64,000 bases of DNA from Symbiodinium microadriaticum (taxonomy: Eukaryota; Sar; Dinophyceae; Suessiales; Symbiodiniaceae), in assembly GCA_001939145.1 (NCBI GenBank), contig LSRX01000538.1, positions 251,427 to 315,426 of the forward strand. The letters run 5' to 3'. The position numbers and the translations under genes were made by a program. This document shows, one piece after another, positions 10,930-22,700 of this stretch. The notes beneath the pieces were generated by a model. The model was given only the letters and a program-made list of their open reading frames with translations, had not been told where the DNA came from and did no database searches. Every line of letters starts with the position of its first letter. The first letter of the stretch is position 1.

Positions 10930-13503
10930 CGTTTACCGTCCTGGCCCTGTGCCAAAGCCTGCAGTTCCAGGAGTGCCACCTCGGCAAGGTTGAAACTGCG
11001 AGGTCGATCGTCGCTGCAGCCCAGTTGCCTGCAGCTCCTTGTCCTTGGCAGCGCTAAGCTCCGCATACTTCCTGAATGCAACACTCAAGCACATGCACAA
11101 CCACTCGACTCTGCAAGGATTCTTCATCTCCACATACACACACACACACACACACTGACACACACGAACTATCTGTTCAAAGTTGACGCCGCGTGTCTTC
11201 TTCACCTCTGCCAATTCGGATGCACCCTCTGCACGCCCCATCTGTGCAGCTGCATCTGCCTTTTCCTCCAGGGCCTCGTCGCTCGCGTTCCAAAGTGCAG
11301 CCACTCATTCAGTCAGAAGAAGCAGAGTGCCCTGATTTGACCTAGTTAAATATGCAGAGACATGCGCAACTTGTTGCCAGGCCTTCACGGTACGTTCCAG
11401 GCTCTGCAGCCGCGCCTCTAATTGTCGGTTCTTCTCCTCTCAGCCGCAGGGGTGTCCACAGGGCTTAAACCTCTTGGCAGAGGCACCTTCTCTTTCCGAA
11501 GCAATTCTTCCGTTTCCACCAAGCGCTTCTCCAATGCTTGGTTGCGCAGCGTCACCTTAGGTAGCTCTGAAGTCTACAGCACGATGGCAATTGCATCAAG
11601 CTGCATCAAGTCAGAGAGCCTTCCGTCTGACTGGCATAGATGGCAACTGTGAGTAATTCCCAAGCTCGCAGTGCCTCTTCTGCAGTACTGCAGGCTTCTT
11701 GTGCCTTCTTCTGTGCATCGTCCTTTTGCCTTTCATGTTTTGGACAAGCACGGTCAATGCAACTTCCAATCTTTTCCGATCCAGGTCTCAAGCTGCAACT
11801 GCAACTCTCTAGTCGACGATGTCGGCGGCCAACGGCTACGTCAAATCATCTATCCGAATCTATCCGTTACAGTGCATGGCACAGTGATCGACAGCGCTGG
11901 GGCATAGCGATTTTCTGTGCAAATTGGCCCTGTTGTGCCGGGTGTGGCAACTCGTTCGAATGTTCATGTGTTCAGCTTTTTCGATGCAGCTGCTCGCATT
12001 GTGGACGCTGCTGAATTGCAGCCGGCGGTCTCGCATCGCACATCGTTTCGGGCTTGCGTAACTGCTTCCCTTCCTACAAGCCTTTGACTCTACGAAACAG
12101 AAAAGTCTAGTGAAGCATGTCCAGTTTTGAGATTCGGTGTAAGGTTCGAGTAGTCCGGGTCAGGGACCTGTGACCTGCGCAAAGTGCAGGGCAGCCATAA
12201 CAGACTGCAGATCAGGTCATGCGCCCGCTTCTGCTTGCACTGAAAGCCGAGGGTCCACACATCATCAAGCATCTTGAGGGTTTGCATTCCTACTTCTAGC
12301 ACACACGGCGGACTTTTTTGGAGATCAGCGTCTTGGTTTGCTGGCTCACCTTTCATCTCCGGGCAGGTGCACAAAACACTCTGGAGCGAACCTGAACCGG
12401 CGGTCATGAGGCGAGATGTGAGTATCCATCCATCACTCCGCGCGTGGGTTTCTACCTGACCGGATGCCGAGCCTGACACGACCCGGATAACATGTCGCAA
12501 CAGCAACAGCGCTTTTGAGGCACGACCGGTTTCAGGGAATCGCGCGGACGGCGAATCAGCTCTCTCCTCTTCAACACGAATCATTGGCTTGCTCCTCTTC
12601 TCGGCCTTCTTTCCGACTCGTAGTTCCGCTGGAGATCCGTCAGGCTCTGCCGGTGTGCTAAAGCCTTGCAGGAAGGGAGAGGCCGAGGCAAGTGTTTGCA
12701 CCAGGCTTTCAGAAAAGCTTGAGGAGTGACATTACAAGATGCGCACAGCCACCAAACAATGGACCAAACAATGGCAGAACAGAATGCTGTCTAGGCCCAC
12801 CTGAACTTGGAGCGGAAGGCAAAGCTCCGCACATACAAGAGAAGACCGAGAAACTGCCGCCGCTTCCTGATCATATCTTCGTTGCGCATCTTCGGCACGA
12901 CGCTCAGCTTCGTCTAAGCGCCTCTTTAGGCAAATCACGTGGCCAAAGCCCTGGGTCTGTGCTCGCCAGACAAGACAATGCCGACGGAGCCTTCTGTCTT
13001 CTTCCGATGCTTCGTTCTTTTGCCGCAGCTTCTCCTGCAATGTCTGTACCTGGCCAGCCGTTGCAGAAGGCCCAGAAGACCCCGAGCCGGATCGCTACAA
13101 CTAAGAGGCCTCAAGTTGCGCTCGGTTGCTAAACGAACGCAAACGGCAACAACAAGGCCAAGATGCCAGACGTGTCCGTGGCACTTGGAAGTCTGTTGAG
13201 CTCTGTTTGACGGAGCGGCTTTGACAAGAGAAGCCGCAGGTGATCCCTACTGTCGCTTGTGCTAAATGCCGAGGCCAAAATCGGGGAAGGCCGCTGTTTT
13301 GAAAGTTCGTCATTCTCTCGGCTTTGTGATGCACGGGGTTCAGGAAACCACGCGGCATTCTCGGACGGAGTCGGGCAATTTTGTACCAGTGCCTCCGCCT
13401 CCGATCCGCAAAACATAAACCTGATAGGGGCCACGAACCCGAATGCAGACACGCGCAACGCAGATATCGTCAAAAAAATAAGTAGAAGGAAAGGCATATT
13501 CAT
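10930..13503 (-). CDS. Coiled-coil protein with plastid-targeting leader, multi-exon
   Basis: ATG at 13501-13503 opens MNMPFLLLIFLTISALRVSA, a signal peptide, followed by FGFVAP. An A-F cleavage site plus the FVAP motif is the bipartite leader of nucleus-encoded plastid proteins in peridinin dinoflagellates, so import through the secretory route into the plastid is likely. Exon 1 runs to about 13150. Later minus-strand blocks read as coiled coil: TLQEKLRQKNEASEEDRRL (about 13035-12980), RRLDEAERRAEDAQRRYDQE (about 12915-12850), QTLASASPFLQGFSTPAEPD (12705-12480), ERQKDDAQKKAQEACSTAEE (11735-11650), TLRNQALEKRLVETEELLRK (about 11560-11490), NRQLEARLQSLERTVKAWQQ (about 11435-11370) and KADAAAQMGRAEGASELAEV (11295-11190). 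The exon chain is inferred; later blocks may belong to a second gene. Exact function unknown. Confidence 0.6.
11131..11165. repeat. CA dinucleotide microsatellite
   Basis: CA repeats with one TGACA interruption, lying between two coiled-coil exons and so probably intronic. Confidence 0.9.
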
Positions 13504-13549
13504 ACGACCGAAAGAATAATCATGTGAGTGTACTACATCGGATGGGCGG

Positions 13550-13632
13550 AGCTGTGCTGGGCTGGGCTGGCTGGGCTGGGCTTGCTGGACGGCGCTGGGC
13601 TAGGTGCTGGAGCTGGGCTGGGCTGCTGGAGC
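13550..13632. repeat. GGGCT-type minisatellite
   Basis: Irregular tandem words GCTGGGCTGG and GCTGGAGCTGG lie between the plastid-leader gene and the 65-bp satellite. Low-complexity GC-rich sequence. Confidence 0.8.
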
Positions 13633-13655
13633 AATGATGGTCATCAGATCGGAGT

Positions 13656-14460
13656 GACGGATTCAGAACACCGCGGAGGCGACACCTGGACGCGTGCCCT
13701 GTGGAGTTCCCCCTTAGCTTGACGGATTCGGAACACCGCGGAGGCGACACCTGGACGCGTGCCCTGTGGAGTTCCCCCTTAGCTTGACGGATTCGGAACA
13801 CCGCGGCGGCGACACCTGGACGCGTGCCCTGTGGAGTTCCCCCTTAGCTTGACGGATTCGGAACGCCGCGGAGGCGACTGACGGATTTGAACACCGCGGA
13901 GGCGACACCTGGACGCGTGCCCTGTGGAGTTCCCCCTTAGCTTGAGGGATTCGGAACACCGCGGAGGCGACACCTGGACGCGTGCCCTGTGGAGTTCCCC
14001 CTTAGCTTGACGGATTCGGAACACCGCGGCGGCGACACCTGGACGCGTGCCCTGTGGAGTTCCCCCTTAGCTTGACGGATTCGGAACGCCACGGAGGCGA
14101 CTGACGGATTTGAACACCGCGGAGGCGACACCTGGACGCGTGCCCTGTGGAGTTCCCCCTTAGCTTGACGGATTCGGAACGCCGCGGAGGCGACACCTGG
14201 ACGCGTGCCCTGTGGAGTTCCCCCTTAGCTTGACGGATTCGGAACGCCACGGAGGCGACACCTGGACGGGTGCCTTGTGGAGTTCGCCTTTAGCTTGAAG
14301 GATTTGGAACACCACGGAGACGACACCTGGACGCGTGCCCTGTGGAGTTCCCCCTTAGCTTGACGGATTCAGAACGCCACGGAGGCGACACCTGGACGCG
14401 TGCCCTGTGGAGTTCCCCCTTAGCTTGAGGGATGCGACACGGGCGCGACACACCCGCGAC
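13656..14460. repeat. 65-bp satellite array, 14 units, with 223-bp higher-order repeat
   Basis: Units begin GACGGATTCGGAACACCGCG and end CCCCCTTAGCTT. Starts are at 13656, 13721, 13786, 13851, 13880, 13944, 14009, 14074, 14103, 14167, 14232, 14297, 14362 and 14427. Units 4 and 8 are cut to 29 bp and units 5 and 9 are 64 bp, so 13721-13943 and 13944-14166 form a 223-bp higher-order duplication. Each full unit carries an ACGCGT palindrome. Because 65 is not a multiple of 3, peptides read through it change frame and are not real genes. Confidence 0.97.
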
Positions 14461-14531
14461 ACACGCGAACGCTTGCGAACGCTTTGCGAACGCTTTGCGA
14501 ACGCTTTGCGAACGCTTTGCGAACGCTTTAA
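14460..14531. repeat. 11-bp minisatellite GCGAACGCTTT
   Basis: About five to six tandem copies abut the 65-bp satellite, with a degenerate CGCGACACAC run between them. Confidence 0.9.
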
Positions 14532-14569
14532 CAACGATCCCTGGTCAACGATTGGACCCCTGGACCCCA

Positions 14570-16500
14570 ACCTTTAAAACGAGAACCCTTCTGCTACGCA
14601 TTCGGGAAAAGGCCCTTCAGAGTGCCACCGAGGTCAGCTGCAGATGGGTTTACAGGAATTGGATATAGATTTCAAGATTCAGGCTTCACGCGGCAGGAAT
14701 TTGGGTCTGGGATGTAGGGCATGTGGATTCAAGGCTTTGGGGCAGGGTCGCAACTTGCGTCGCAATTGAAAGGCTACAGCCATGCTGTAGCCTGTCCGCT
14801 TCGTGATTGCCTTTTCGCGAAAACAAGACCAGAGGCAAAGACAAAAACGCGATATGATCACACCAGAGAAAAGACACAAAGTCGGGCACAAATTCACTTT
14901 GAACTTTGATGTCATGCACATTTTCAGCCATACGCAAGAGCACATGGTTCGCAGCTAGCTACGGCTGAAGCGTGTGATCGTCTGTGTGCAATCCCGATCC
15001 GTGCGAAACACGTGTTTGCGCCACCAGCAGCTGACAGATAATTACGGTAGCCCTTGCCAGCAATCCAGCAAAAAGGTGGTACCGGGCTCCTTTACAGTTC
15101 TGCCTGAACCGCAGGCGGCATGCTCGTCAAGATACCACAGATCATGCTCACTCAACACCGCCGAAAAGCATCGACAACGGAGAAGCAACATTCTTCAATG
15201 CACAGAAACTAGGACTCGATGTCCATACCTTTTGTAGAACCGAAACAGTCTGGCGTGCATCACCAAAGAGAGCTCGTTGATGATCCGATGCCTGCAGATA
15301 CTTGCTCTACATCAGCGGGGCACATGTAGGGTTAGCCGTTCGCCCTGTTTGCACATCGGAGTACATGGACTTACTGTCATGCGGACTTCGTGCAAACGGC
15401 GCCTCTTTGATTGCAGCTACATGCTGAGCTTCTTTGGCGTCCAGCTGTTGCCTCACGATATTCCGAGAAACGTCAGCAAAGAGCCCGAACCACAGTGGCC
15501 TCAGCTCCTTTCGCTCCTCCAAGACCGTCTGCGCAGGGACTCGAGCCGAGCCCGCAAGAAATGTGCAAATGCCAACAGATGTCGGAGAGACAAGGCCTCG
15601 TAGTACTTTTTTTTTTGTTGGGCCGCTGTCGTCCTGGAAGCATGAAGACAAGAAGCTTCAGCCCATGGCCGAATGCCCGGCGGAGCCTCCAGGGCCTCCA
15701 CGTCGACAACGAGCTTGACATTGACCGCTCTCACATGGTCGAATGTTGAACACCTCTAGATCCACAGTGACCCGTGGACCTTTAGTATCCTTTAGGACCG
15801 TCTCGCAGAGGCCGTAGACATTTTGTTGAACCCACAGAGGACTTGAAATTCTGAAAGGTGCTGGTCTCGAGCCATGTCGAGGTGAGGCAGACTCCAGCTT
15901 TTCGATAACGAAGACAGCGATGGCAGGACATGTTCAGAAGGTGAACTTACGTCACATCTCTTTTCATCCTCAATGGCAAAGAAGACCTTTGCAGTAAGTT
16001 CTGTCCCTGCGAAAAGATACTTCTTCGGGATCCTTAGAGGCCAGGCATATGCTCTCCGCTGGCCTTCCCAACACGTGACCAAGTGAAACTGACACGGTGC
16101 AATGTGCGGCCAAAGGGAATCTCTCTTTCATTTCTGAACTGCGAACGGTGACTAGGCCTGACGTGGCTGACAGCTGTCCGATCTTCGCCTCTTGGCGTTT
16201 CCCTTGCCGCCAGCGGCCCTCCTCAGAATCCCTTCCCATCGTTTGCCAGCCTGGGCCACCAGCTCCTGTGACCGTTGACAGGCATCCACCATTGCACTCT
16301 GTAAAAACCTAAACAAACACGGCATTTGAACTCGTGGCCCCTCCTTCAGGCGAGCATCTGCAGCTGCACACCTGCGATAAGCAGAGAAAGGCCTTACATG
16401 TTCAACAACTTGCTCATCAGCGGAAGCACAAAGTACTCTGCCAGCCGAGATCTCAACCAGTGAATGACCCTTTATGATCCCGCTTCGGCCGCCCTCCTCC
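14570..16500. other. Unassigned stretch up to the N
   Basis: Only short frames on both strands and none recognised. A weak minus-strand piece at about 15650-15310 (LFADVSRNIVRQQLDAKEAQ, HVAAIKEAPFARS) may be an exon. There is a T10 run near 15608. A single N at 16501 marks an assembly join or uncertain base. Confidence 0.3.
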
Positions 16501-16501
16501 N

Positions 16502-16971
16502 AGCAGAACATAGAGCACCACAGGACAAGGGCACACGCAAATTTCAGTGAGAGGGCGATCAGAACTTTTAAGGACATATTATATAAAAGAGTTGAGGCTG
16601 ACGAGAAAAAGGGCAAAAGCAATATTCAATGGACTGATTATATTCACGAGATATTGCTGACATATAACAACCAAATGATACATTCCGCTACAAAATTCAC
16701 GCCGAAAGAGGCACGGAAACCGAGTAACGAATTAAGCGTCAGGTTGAATATTGCCAGTAGTGGTAAACGGAATAGGATATATCCGGATCTTGACAAGGGT
16801 GACGAAGTCAAGATATTCAGGAAGCGAAAACCGAATGAGAAGGAAAGGGTCGGAAATTGGAGTAAAAATGTATATACAGTTGAGAGAATGGACAAGAGAT
16901 TAAGTCAAAGCCACTATTACGTGGAGGGTATGGACAGACCATATTTAAGATTTGAATTATTGAAGGTTTAA
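16502..16971 (+). pseudogene. Polinton/Maverick-type integrase, C-terminal fragment
   Basis: The fragment begins right after the single N at 16501. It reads HRTRAHANFSERAIRTFKDI, containing the catalytic Glu of the D,D-x35-E core (SERAIRTF), then ILLTYNNQMIHSATKFTPKE and ARKPSN. A C-terminal SH3/chromo-like part follows (YPDLDKGDEVKIFRKRKPNE, KERVGNWSKNVYTVERM, RPYLRFELLKV), ending at a stop. This is the conserved tail of Polinton/Maverick-group integrases. The two Asp residues and the rest of the element are absent. The segment is clearly AT-rich with different codon use from both sides. It is a fragment of a transferred element or an assembly join. Confidence 0.75.
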
Positions 16972-17351
16972 ACTGCATCAAATAAATCTCTATACCTGAG
17001 TGTTCTCCACACTAACTGTACACGCCTTTGAGATGTGCTGCTTTCACGTTATGGTGGGGATGGTAAAGATATGAAACAAGGCGCATTGAATACATCTATC
17101 AAATTTAATTGCTTCGCCGCAAAGCAGGGTCGGTAGTTAAACCAAAATACAGGGGCACGCTCGGCAACATACCGAGATGCCTCTATTGCTTCACCTGCAT
17201 GAGACAATCCTATTCACAGGCGGAGCATTTGTGAGTTCACCCGTATGGCAGTGTTAGGTTCACCGTTTAAACCCAACTGAAGCAAACACCCCTAAGAAGC
17301 TCAGTTACCATCATCCTTCGTACAAACCCTCGCTTTTTTCGGAATGACTGG

Positions 17352-18830
17352 CTACCTGGGAGGCAGTCTACAGAGGCTGTTGACACCATGTTGTCCGTAG
17401 TTCTGATGAGACGGCTGCACTGTGTGACCACCGTAGCATTGCAAGGGCAATTGCATACGCTGTTCAGAATACGCATTCCCTTGGTAAACTGACATGGGCT
17501 GTTCAACGCATTGTTCCCAGTTCCGTTCTGATGGTTGCGCTGGTTGCAGTCCCCCATGCAGCGGCACGCCCATGGGCGCTCCACAGGCCCAGTCGTGCTG
17601 CGGAGATGGCATTATTGGCTGTTCACAATGACGACGCTGTTGCCAGTACATCTGCTGCTGCGATTGCATCTGCCAATGCTGTCCTTGAACCCAGTACTGT
17701 GGGAAGCACTGCGCTGGCTGTGCACCACAAGGTTGCTGCGCGCACATCTGCATTGACCAGTTTCGTTCTGACAGCGCAGGCTTCGTGTCGACTTCGTGCT
17801 CACCCACTTCATCTGGCGGCGTCACTGACAAATCTTGCAAAGTTTGGCTGGAAAGATCTCCACTCAACGAAACGCCATCTCCGATACTCAAAGTACTGTT
17901 TAGAAGCGCCTTGACCAAATGGGCCTTGAGAACTCGTCGTGACAAGCCCCATGGCACGTGAACTGGTTTGTCATGCAAAGCCTTCCCGTCACAAGCCACA
18001 CCGCCACCAACGACAATCCAATCGCGAACATTCTGTGACTGTGCCTGCTTTAAGCAGAGACGATGGGTGTCTAACTTGTGGTGGCATGTTCCTCGCTCTC
18101 CCTTTGTTCCACATAACGGGAGGAAGTTTGTGACGTCGTAGCTGAGGCCGGCGTTCTTGCACTGCTGGTTCGTCTTCAGAAGATGTCCCACTGACACGTT
18201 CTCAGTGTTCCCACATATGATGCAAGGCTGGTTTCTCAGCATATACCTCACGGTGGAAGGCGTTTTATCTGTTTTCACATCGCTGTCTTCGTCAAAGGCT
18301 TTGAAGATCGCGTTAAGTGCCCGCTTCTGAACCCCCAACTGGATGTCAAGCAGGGTGTCAAAATGGTCGAGGCCGAACACTTGCTCCTCGGCCAAGCATC
18401 CGCGCACTGAATACGTTTAAGCATCCAAAACTACCGTAGCACCCCACCCGCCAAACTAACCAAGCAATCAAACCTAGCAAGGGCCAAACCTCCTAGCGTG
18501 AACTAACTAAGGGGACTAGGTAGTGGGGATAAGCGGGCTGGGGAAACCTAGCAAAAAAAGGCTCAACCTGTTTGGCAACTGGTGCGCCTGTGACGGCTCG
18601 GGCTGGGACTTCAAAAGCATCTGGTGTGCATTCTCTTTGTCCGTCTGTGCATTCCGCATCCTCTCGCGCAGAAGATCGATGTACTGGTGATTGCCGTCCT
18701 TCTTCCGGACTTCCGCACCTAGTTGTCTGTCTGCTTCATCATATCTTTCCTTTGCTTCCTTCCACACAGCATTCCAGTCTGGCGCATCTACCTTCGCTCT
18801 TTGTTCGCCACAAGAGGCTGGCTGTTCCAT
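17352..18830 (-). CDS. HNH-nuclease-like protein with Gln/Cys-rich tail, two exons
   Basis: Exon 1 starts at ATG 18828-18830 and encodes about 90 residues, largely a charged helix (WKEAKERYDEADRQLGAEVR), ending near 18560 at a GT donor after LPN. Exon 2 (about 18407-17352) follows an acceptor ending TATTCAG. It holds a zinc-bound HNH motif: CIICGNTENVSVGH (two Cys, then His), NFLPLC and TCHHKLDTH, i.e. C-x2-C...GH...N-x-x-PLC...HH-x-x-x-D. The last 140 residues are rich in Gln, Cys, Trp and Tyr, with a repeated SERNW element. HNH domains cut or nick DNA in homing endonucleases and repair proteins; this one's role is unknown. The intron join phase was not resolved. Confidence 0.6.
18410..18545. 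other. Intron of the HNH gene with CCTAG-rich sequence
   Basis: Non-coding spacer with repeated AAACCTAGCA and ACTAGGTAG-type words. Similar words recur near 19005 beside the MITE-like element, hinting at another small foldback insertion. Confidence 0.3.
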
Positions 18831-19026
18831 GGCTTCACAAATACGATGGGCTGAAAGTTGTATCTGCGCCAAGCCCTGTATGCAATACGTGGCGTTTGGG
18901 GTTTTTTGAACCTCATGTTCATGTCGCATGCAAGGAACCTGCGTGGTTGGTCTTGGGCAGTGTTGGTGCATGTGACGGGCATCAGGTCACGCAACGCTAG
19001 AAACCAAACCTAGTAAAATCTATGAG

Positions 19027-19322
19027 AGAACCCTTGCACATTTCGGGATGATAATACCACCTTAGGGAATATGGATGGGGTAAGGGGGTTATTCCTATAC
19101 TGGTCTTGGTAATGGGGAAGTAGTGGTGATATATTGGGTGGGATGTAGTAGGGAGTATAGAAATAATCCTCTTATATGGATGAGGTAATCGGTTATTCCT
19201 ATACTGGTATTGGCAATGGGGAAGTAGTGGTGATATAGTTGGTGAGGTGTAGGGGGGAGTATAGGAATAATCGTCTAATGGGTTGACTGGTGGTATTATT
19301 ACCCAAAATGGGCAAGGGTTCT
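19027..19322. mobile_element. MITE-like foldback element, 296 bp
   Basis: The ends are about 34-35-base terminal inverted repeats with a few mismatches: the left begins AGAACCCTTGCACATTTC (19027-19061) and the right ends ATGGGCAAGGGTTCT (19289-19322). Both inner edges carry the GGTGGTATTAT / ATAATACCACC pair. Inside are two tandem, diverged copies of a roughly 120-bp unit (from about 19068 and about 19189), each bounded by TTATTCCTATACT and AGTATAGAAATAA/AGTATAGGAATAA, so hairpins are nested within the large foldback. It is AT-richer than its surroundings. No clear target-site duplication was seen. Confidence 0.75.
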
Positions 19323-19499
19323 GCTAACTAAATCATTCCCCAAAATACTGGCGGGTCGAGGAAAACAATACGAGCTCCTTTTCAAGATCTCATTCCATCT
19401 CAATCAACGCAATCTACTTCTATCGCAAGAACCCCATAGTACATCACAGTGTTTGGAAAAAGGACGGAAAGCCCAACATTTCCCGATTGTCCGCATCGG

Positions 19500-19740
19500 T
19501 CTTAGGCCGCTAGGCTGGTGGACCCCGCCTGCGCAGGTTTGAAGCAGCCAAGCGTTGATTCCGTCGACTGAGCCGCACCTCCCAGGAAGCCAGGGAAAGT
19601 CCCAGAAAGTGAAGGAGATGCAGTCTGCAATCGCAAAAGACGGCAGACTGTTGTCGAAGAAACTCCCAAAATTCAAGCTCAAGCTTTGCATTAAGCCGGT
19701 GCAGTTCCCACAAGTCGGGAACTGAGCTCACTAGGCTCCC
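19500..19740 (-). CDS. Unrecognised minus-strand exon candidate
   Basis: The frame 19735-19510 reads SSVPDLWELHRLNAKLELEF, WEFLRQQSAVFCDCRLHLLH, FLGLSLASWEVRLSRRNQRL. A hydrophobic and charged mix typical of coding sequence, but no domain is recognised. Confidence 0.3.
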
Positions 19741-19749
19741 TGCTTACTC

Positions 19750-22700
19750 CCCGGACATTTCAAAGCCACATCGGTGACTGTCCATCGTGCGGCCAGCATG
19801 TACGCAAATCAGGAAAGCACTGCAAACACCACTGACTTCGGTCTGTAATCTGGCAGCACATCCAACTAGCTTTTACAAGAAAGGCATAGGCAGAGATGCG
19901 CACGATTCACGAGCATGAAGGGCCAAAAGGAATGCTGGAACAGTACGCCCAAACCGGTGGCCGACAAAAGGCTGCCGGTTGCTGCAGAGTTTGTGCGGGT
20001 AACGGACCGAAGTGCGCCCTGCCTTTCAAAGTGTGTGTTGCGCACTTTGGTTTCAGTGTGTCTTGAAGTAAGACCGAGATGATGTCGTCAGGATTTGGTG
20101 ACTGTCGGTACTTCTCCACGCTGAAGTCACATCTGCTAGGTTGGCGTCTGCGTTCTGACTGTCGGGTCCAGGTGCTTTGGTTTGCTTTGCAGCATATCCT
20201 TGCACTGAGCATTCTGATCTGTATGGGGTACTATTTGCGGAGTGTACTTCGACAGGCCTCGATTCACTGATACTCCGCGATATGCCAAGACTTGACACAC
20301 AGTTCTACAAAGCTTGCAACAGTCTCTGGGACAGCCCGCGTAAATATGGGAGAACAAAGAATCCAGCCAGCAGCGCTACCGCTAGAGTGATTTGCAAACG
20401 CGGCAGAGCCTCAGATTTTATTCTGATCGCCTGGCGACCTTGGCTGGAACTGAGGTGAGCAGATGCCAAGACTAGCTGTGCCTGTCTCCTGGGAGGCCAG
20501 CGACTGGCCTGGCGCTGCCATGCGCTTTGCACACCTCCAACTCAAGAGATGGGTTTCTCTGCTCTCTAGGCCCCCTCTCTAAAGCCCCCTCCCCGCCCTC
20601 CTAAACCCTTCTGAGTCGCCAGACGCAGGACGGCTTTCTCTGTCGAAAGGGGGCGGCTGCCGCCCGGTCGAGCTTCACGCAGCACCTGGCAGCTCCACAC
20701 CCGCAGACTCTGTATCGAGAGTTAGGAGCATTATCAAATCCGGGACCGAGGAAGGGCCCTTCACACGTAACCGTGGATTGATGGGTTGCTTCGATGTACC
20801 CAGTAGAGGCGTGCCAATGCGCCTCGACCCATACCTTCTGCAATTCCGTCCAGCCGTGCTCACCTGAAAAAGCAGAAAAACACACGTTGAGGAATTCTTC
20901 ATCTATCCGCACGGAATGCTGCGAGTGGGTCTGACGTCAACATCAGCATAGTCAGGCAGAGACTCTTCAAGCATCGATTCCTCCGAATGCCTGCCCTTCG
21001 TTTCAACCTCGCTCATCGAATTAACCCGATCGAAACAAAACCTCCGAAAGCTTCATTCATCGCAGAGGATGCGGTGTGAATGCTTCCAGTTGAGGATTCG
21101 GAGGTGAGCTTGCTGGGCTTTCGAAGGACAGGGCAACAGTCAGGGATCTACAGCAATCTACAGCACTGCAGAGGTGCACCGAAGACTGCTGCAACTGGGA
21201 CGGCAGCGTGCCAACCCAAGCCGCCAACGCCAAGCCAAGGCCTGAGCCCTCCCTTCCCCCAAAGGCCGCGCTTGAAGCTACTTAAGGCATTACGTTCATG
21301 TGACAAGACACAACTCTGCCTGTGTCAGAGATGACGTCGTTGGCGACTCGATAACACCGGCCAAGCATCCTTGTTTGGGACAGTCAGCATGGTTGCAATG
21401 CGCGCTGCCCTGAAACCAGCTAGTTGAGCACGTTCTTACCCTGCGGAATACCTTCCTTTGTGTGCTCCTGATAGCCCATGCATCCGTGCAAGACAAGGAG
21501 AAGCACTTTGCAAGGCGATGGAACAATCGGATCGGGTCTGCAGGAACACGAGCAGACGTTGCGGTCATTCGAGATGATTCCAGATGTAGAGCTAAATTCC
21601 GGTTGCAAGAAGCCAAGACCCCAAGGCCCGTGGGTGGACGTGGAGCTGCTCCAGTTCGAGCATTCTGGCATTCTGTTCTCGCCCTTTTTTCTCCCTTTTC
21701 TTTTTCGGCAGGGGTAACCTCTCTCTCTCTCTCTCTCGCTCTGCGTTAATGCCTGTTGTCGGATCACTGACTGCGAATACTGAAGCCTCCCCAAAACATG
21801 GCGTCCGGTATACGGCGTCTGCTGGGGATCCAAGATCTTCCACGGGCACCGCACTGCAGCATCTGGCAGGAAAGCAAAATGCCGACTGTGTATCAAATCA
21901 CTCCAGCAACCTTGGTGAGGTAGCTCGAGTGATCGTACAGGCATCGGTATGAGGCTGTGTAAAACGTTGGAGTGGGCTTCGATCGGGAAGGAAGCTTTGG
22001 CTGCTGCACCGTCGCTTCGCTTCTGGCCCCGAAAGCCTTGCAAGCTTTGTGTTACGTTTCCCTTTTGCTGAGGTTCTTGCAGCCGCTCTCAGATGTGCAG
22101 ACTGAAGCACCGCAAGGGCTCCCGAGGACAGAGTGCTGCAGCCTGCTTCCCAGCGGCTTCAGCCCAAGGCCACACATGCTAGGGAATGTAGTTTCTTTTG
22201 CAGCAATATTGTTGCAGCCGGAAGCATTGCAAGAGTGTCAACGGTGGAGACGCCTCGTCAAGAGGCGAGCAAGGCATGCATGCCTGAACAGTGGCAGTAA
22301 GCCTGAACGCCGCGTGTTGCTGTTTCCAATGTGCAGTCGCGCCATGTCGTGCTGTTACCGAGAGAGTGGTTTGTGCTGATTGCCTTGTTAAGCTGATTCA
22401 TCACATCATAACATAACACCCGACGGCAGTCTTGAAGCTGAGATCTACAACCTGCCATTCTGAAGTCGCCAGGCTCCACCCAATGACAAAGCTTTCATCG
22501 TCTCTGCGCCAAATTTCTGAGGCTTTTTGCCGAAATGAATCAGACGGGAGCTTGCAAGAGCCGCTTACCAACAGGCTTCAACAGAGTTCGTCCAAAGGTG
22601 GTCTCAGTCTTATGCTGAGCATCCTTAAGAGGCGCAGCGTTCAAGGTTGCTGGAGCTGAAATGACAATCGTACTGATGCTGCACTGTTACTAGAAAGCCT

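Noticed and set aside
13520-14570. Open frames with repeated peptides such as KLRGNSTGHASRC in the satellite
   Set aside because: They arise because the 65-bp unit is open in several frames; the unit is not a multiple of three and no start, leader or domain exists.
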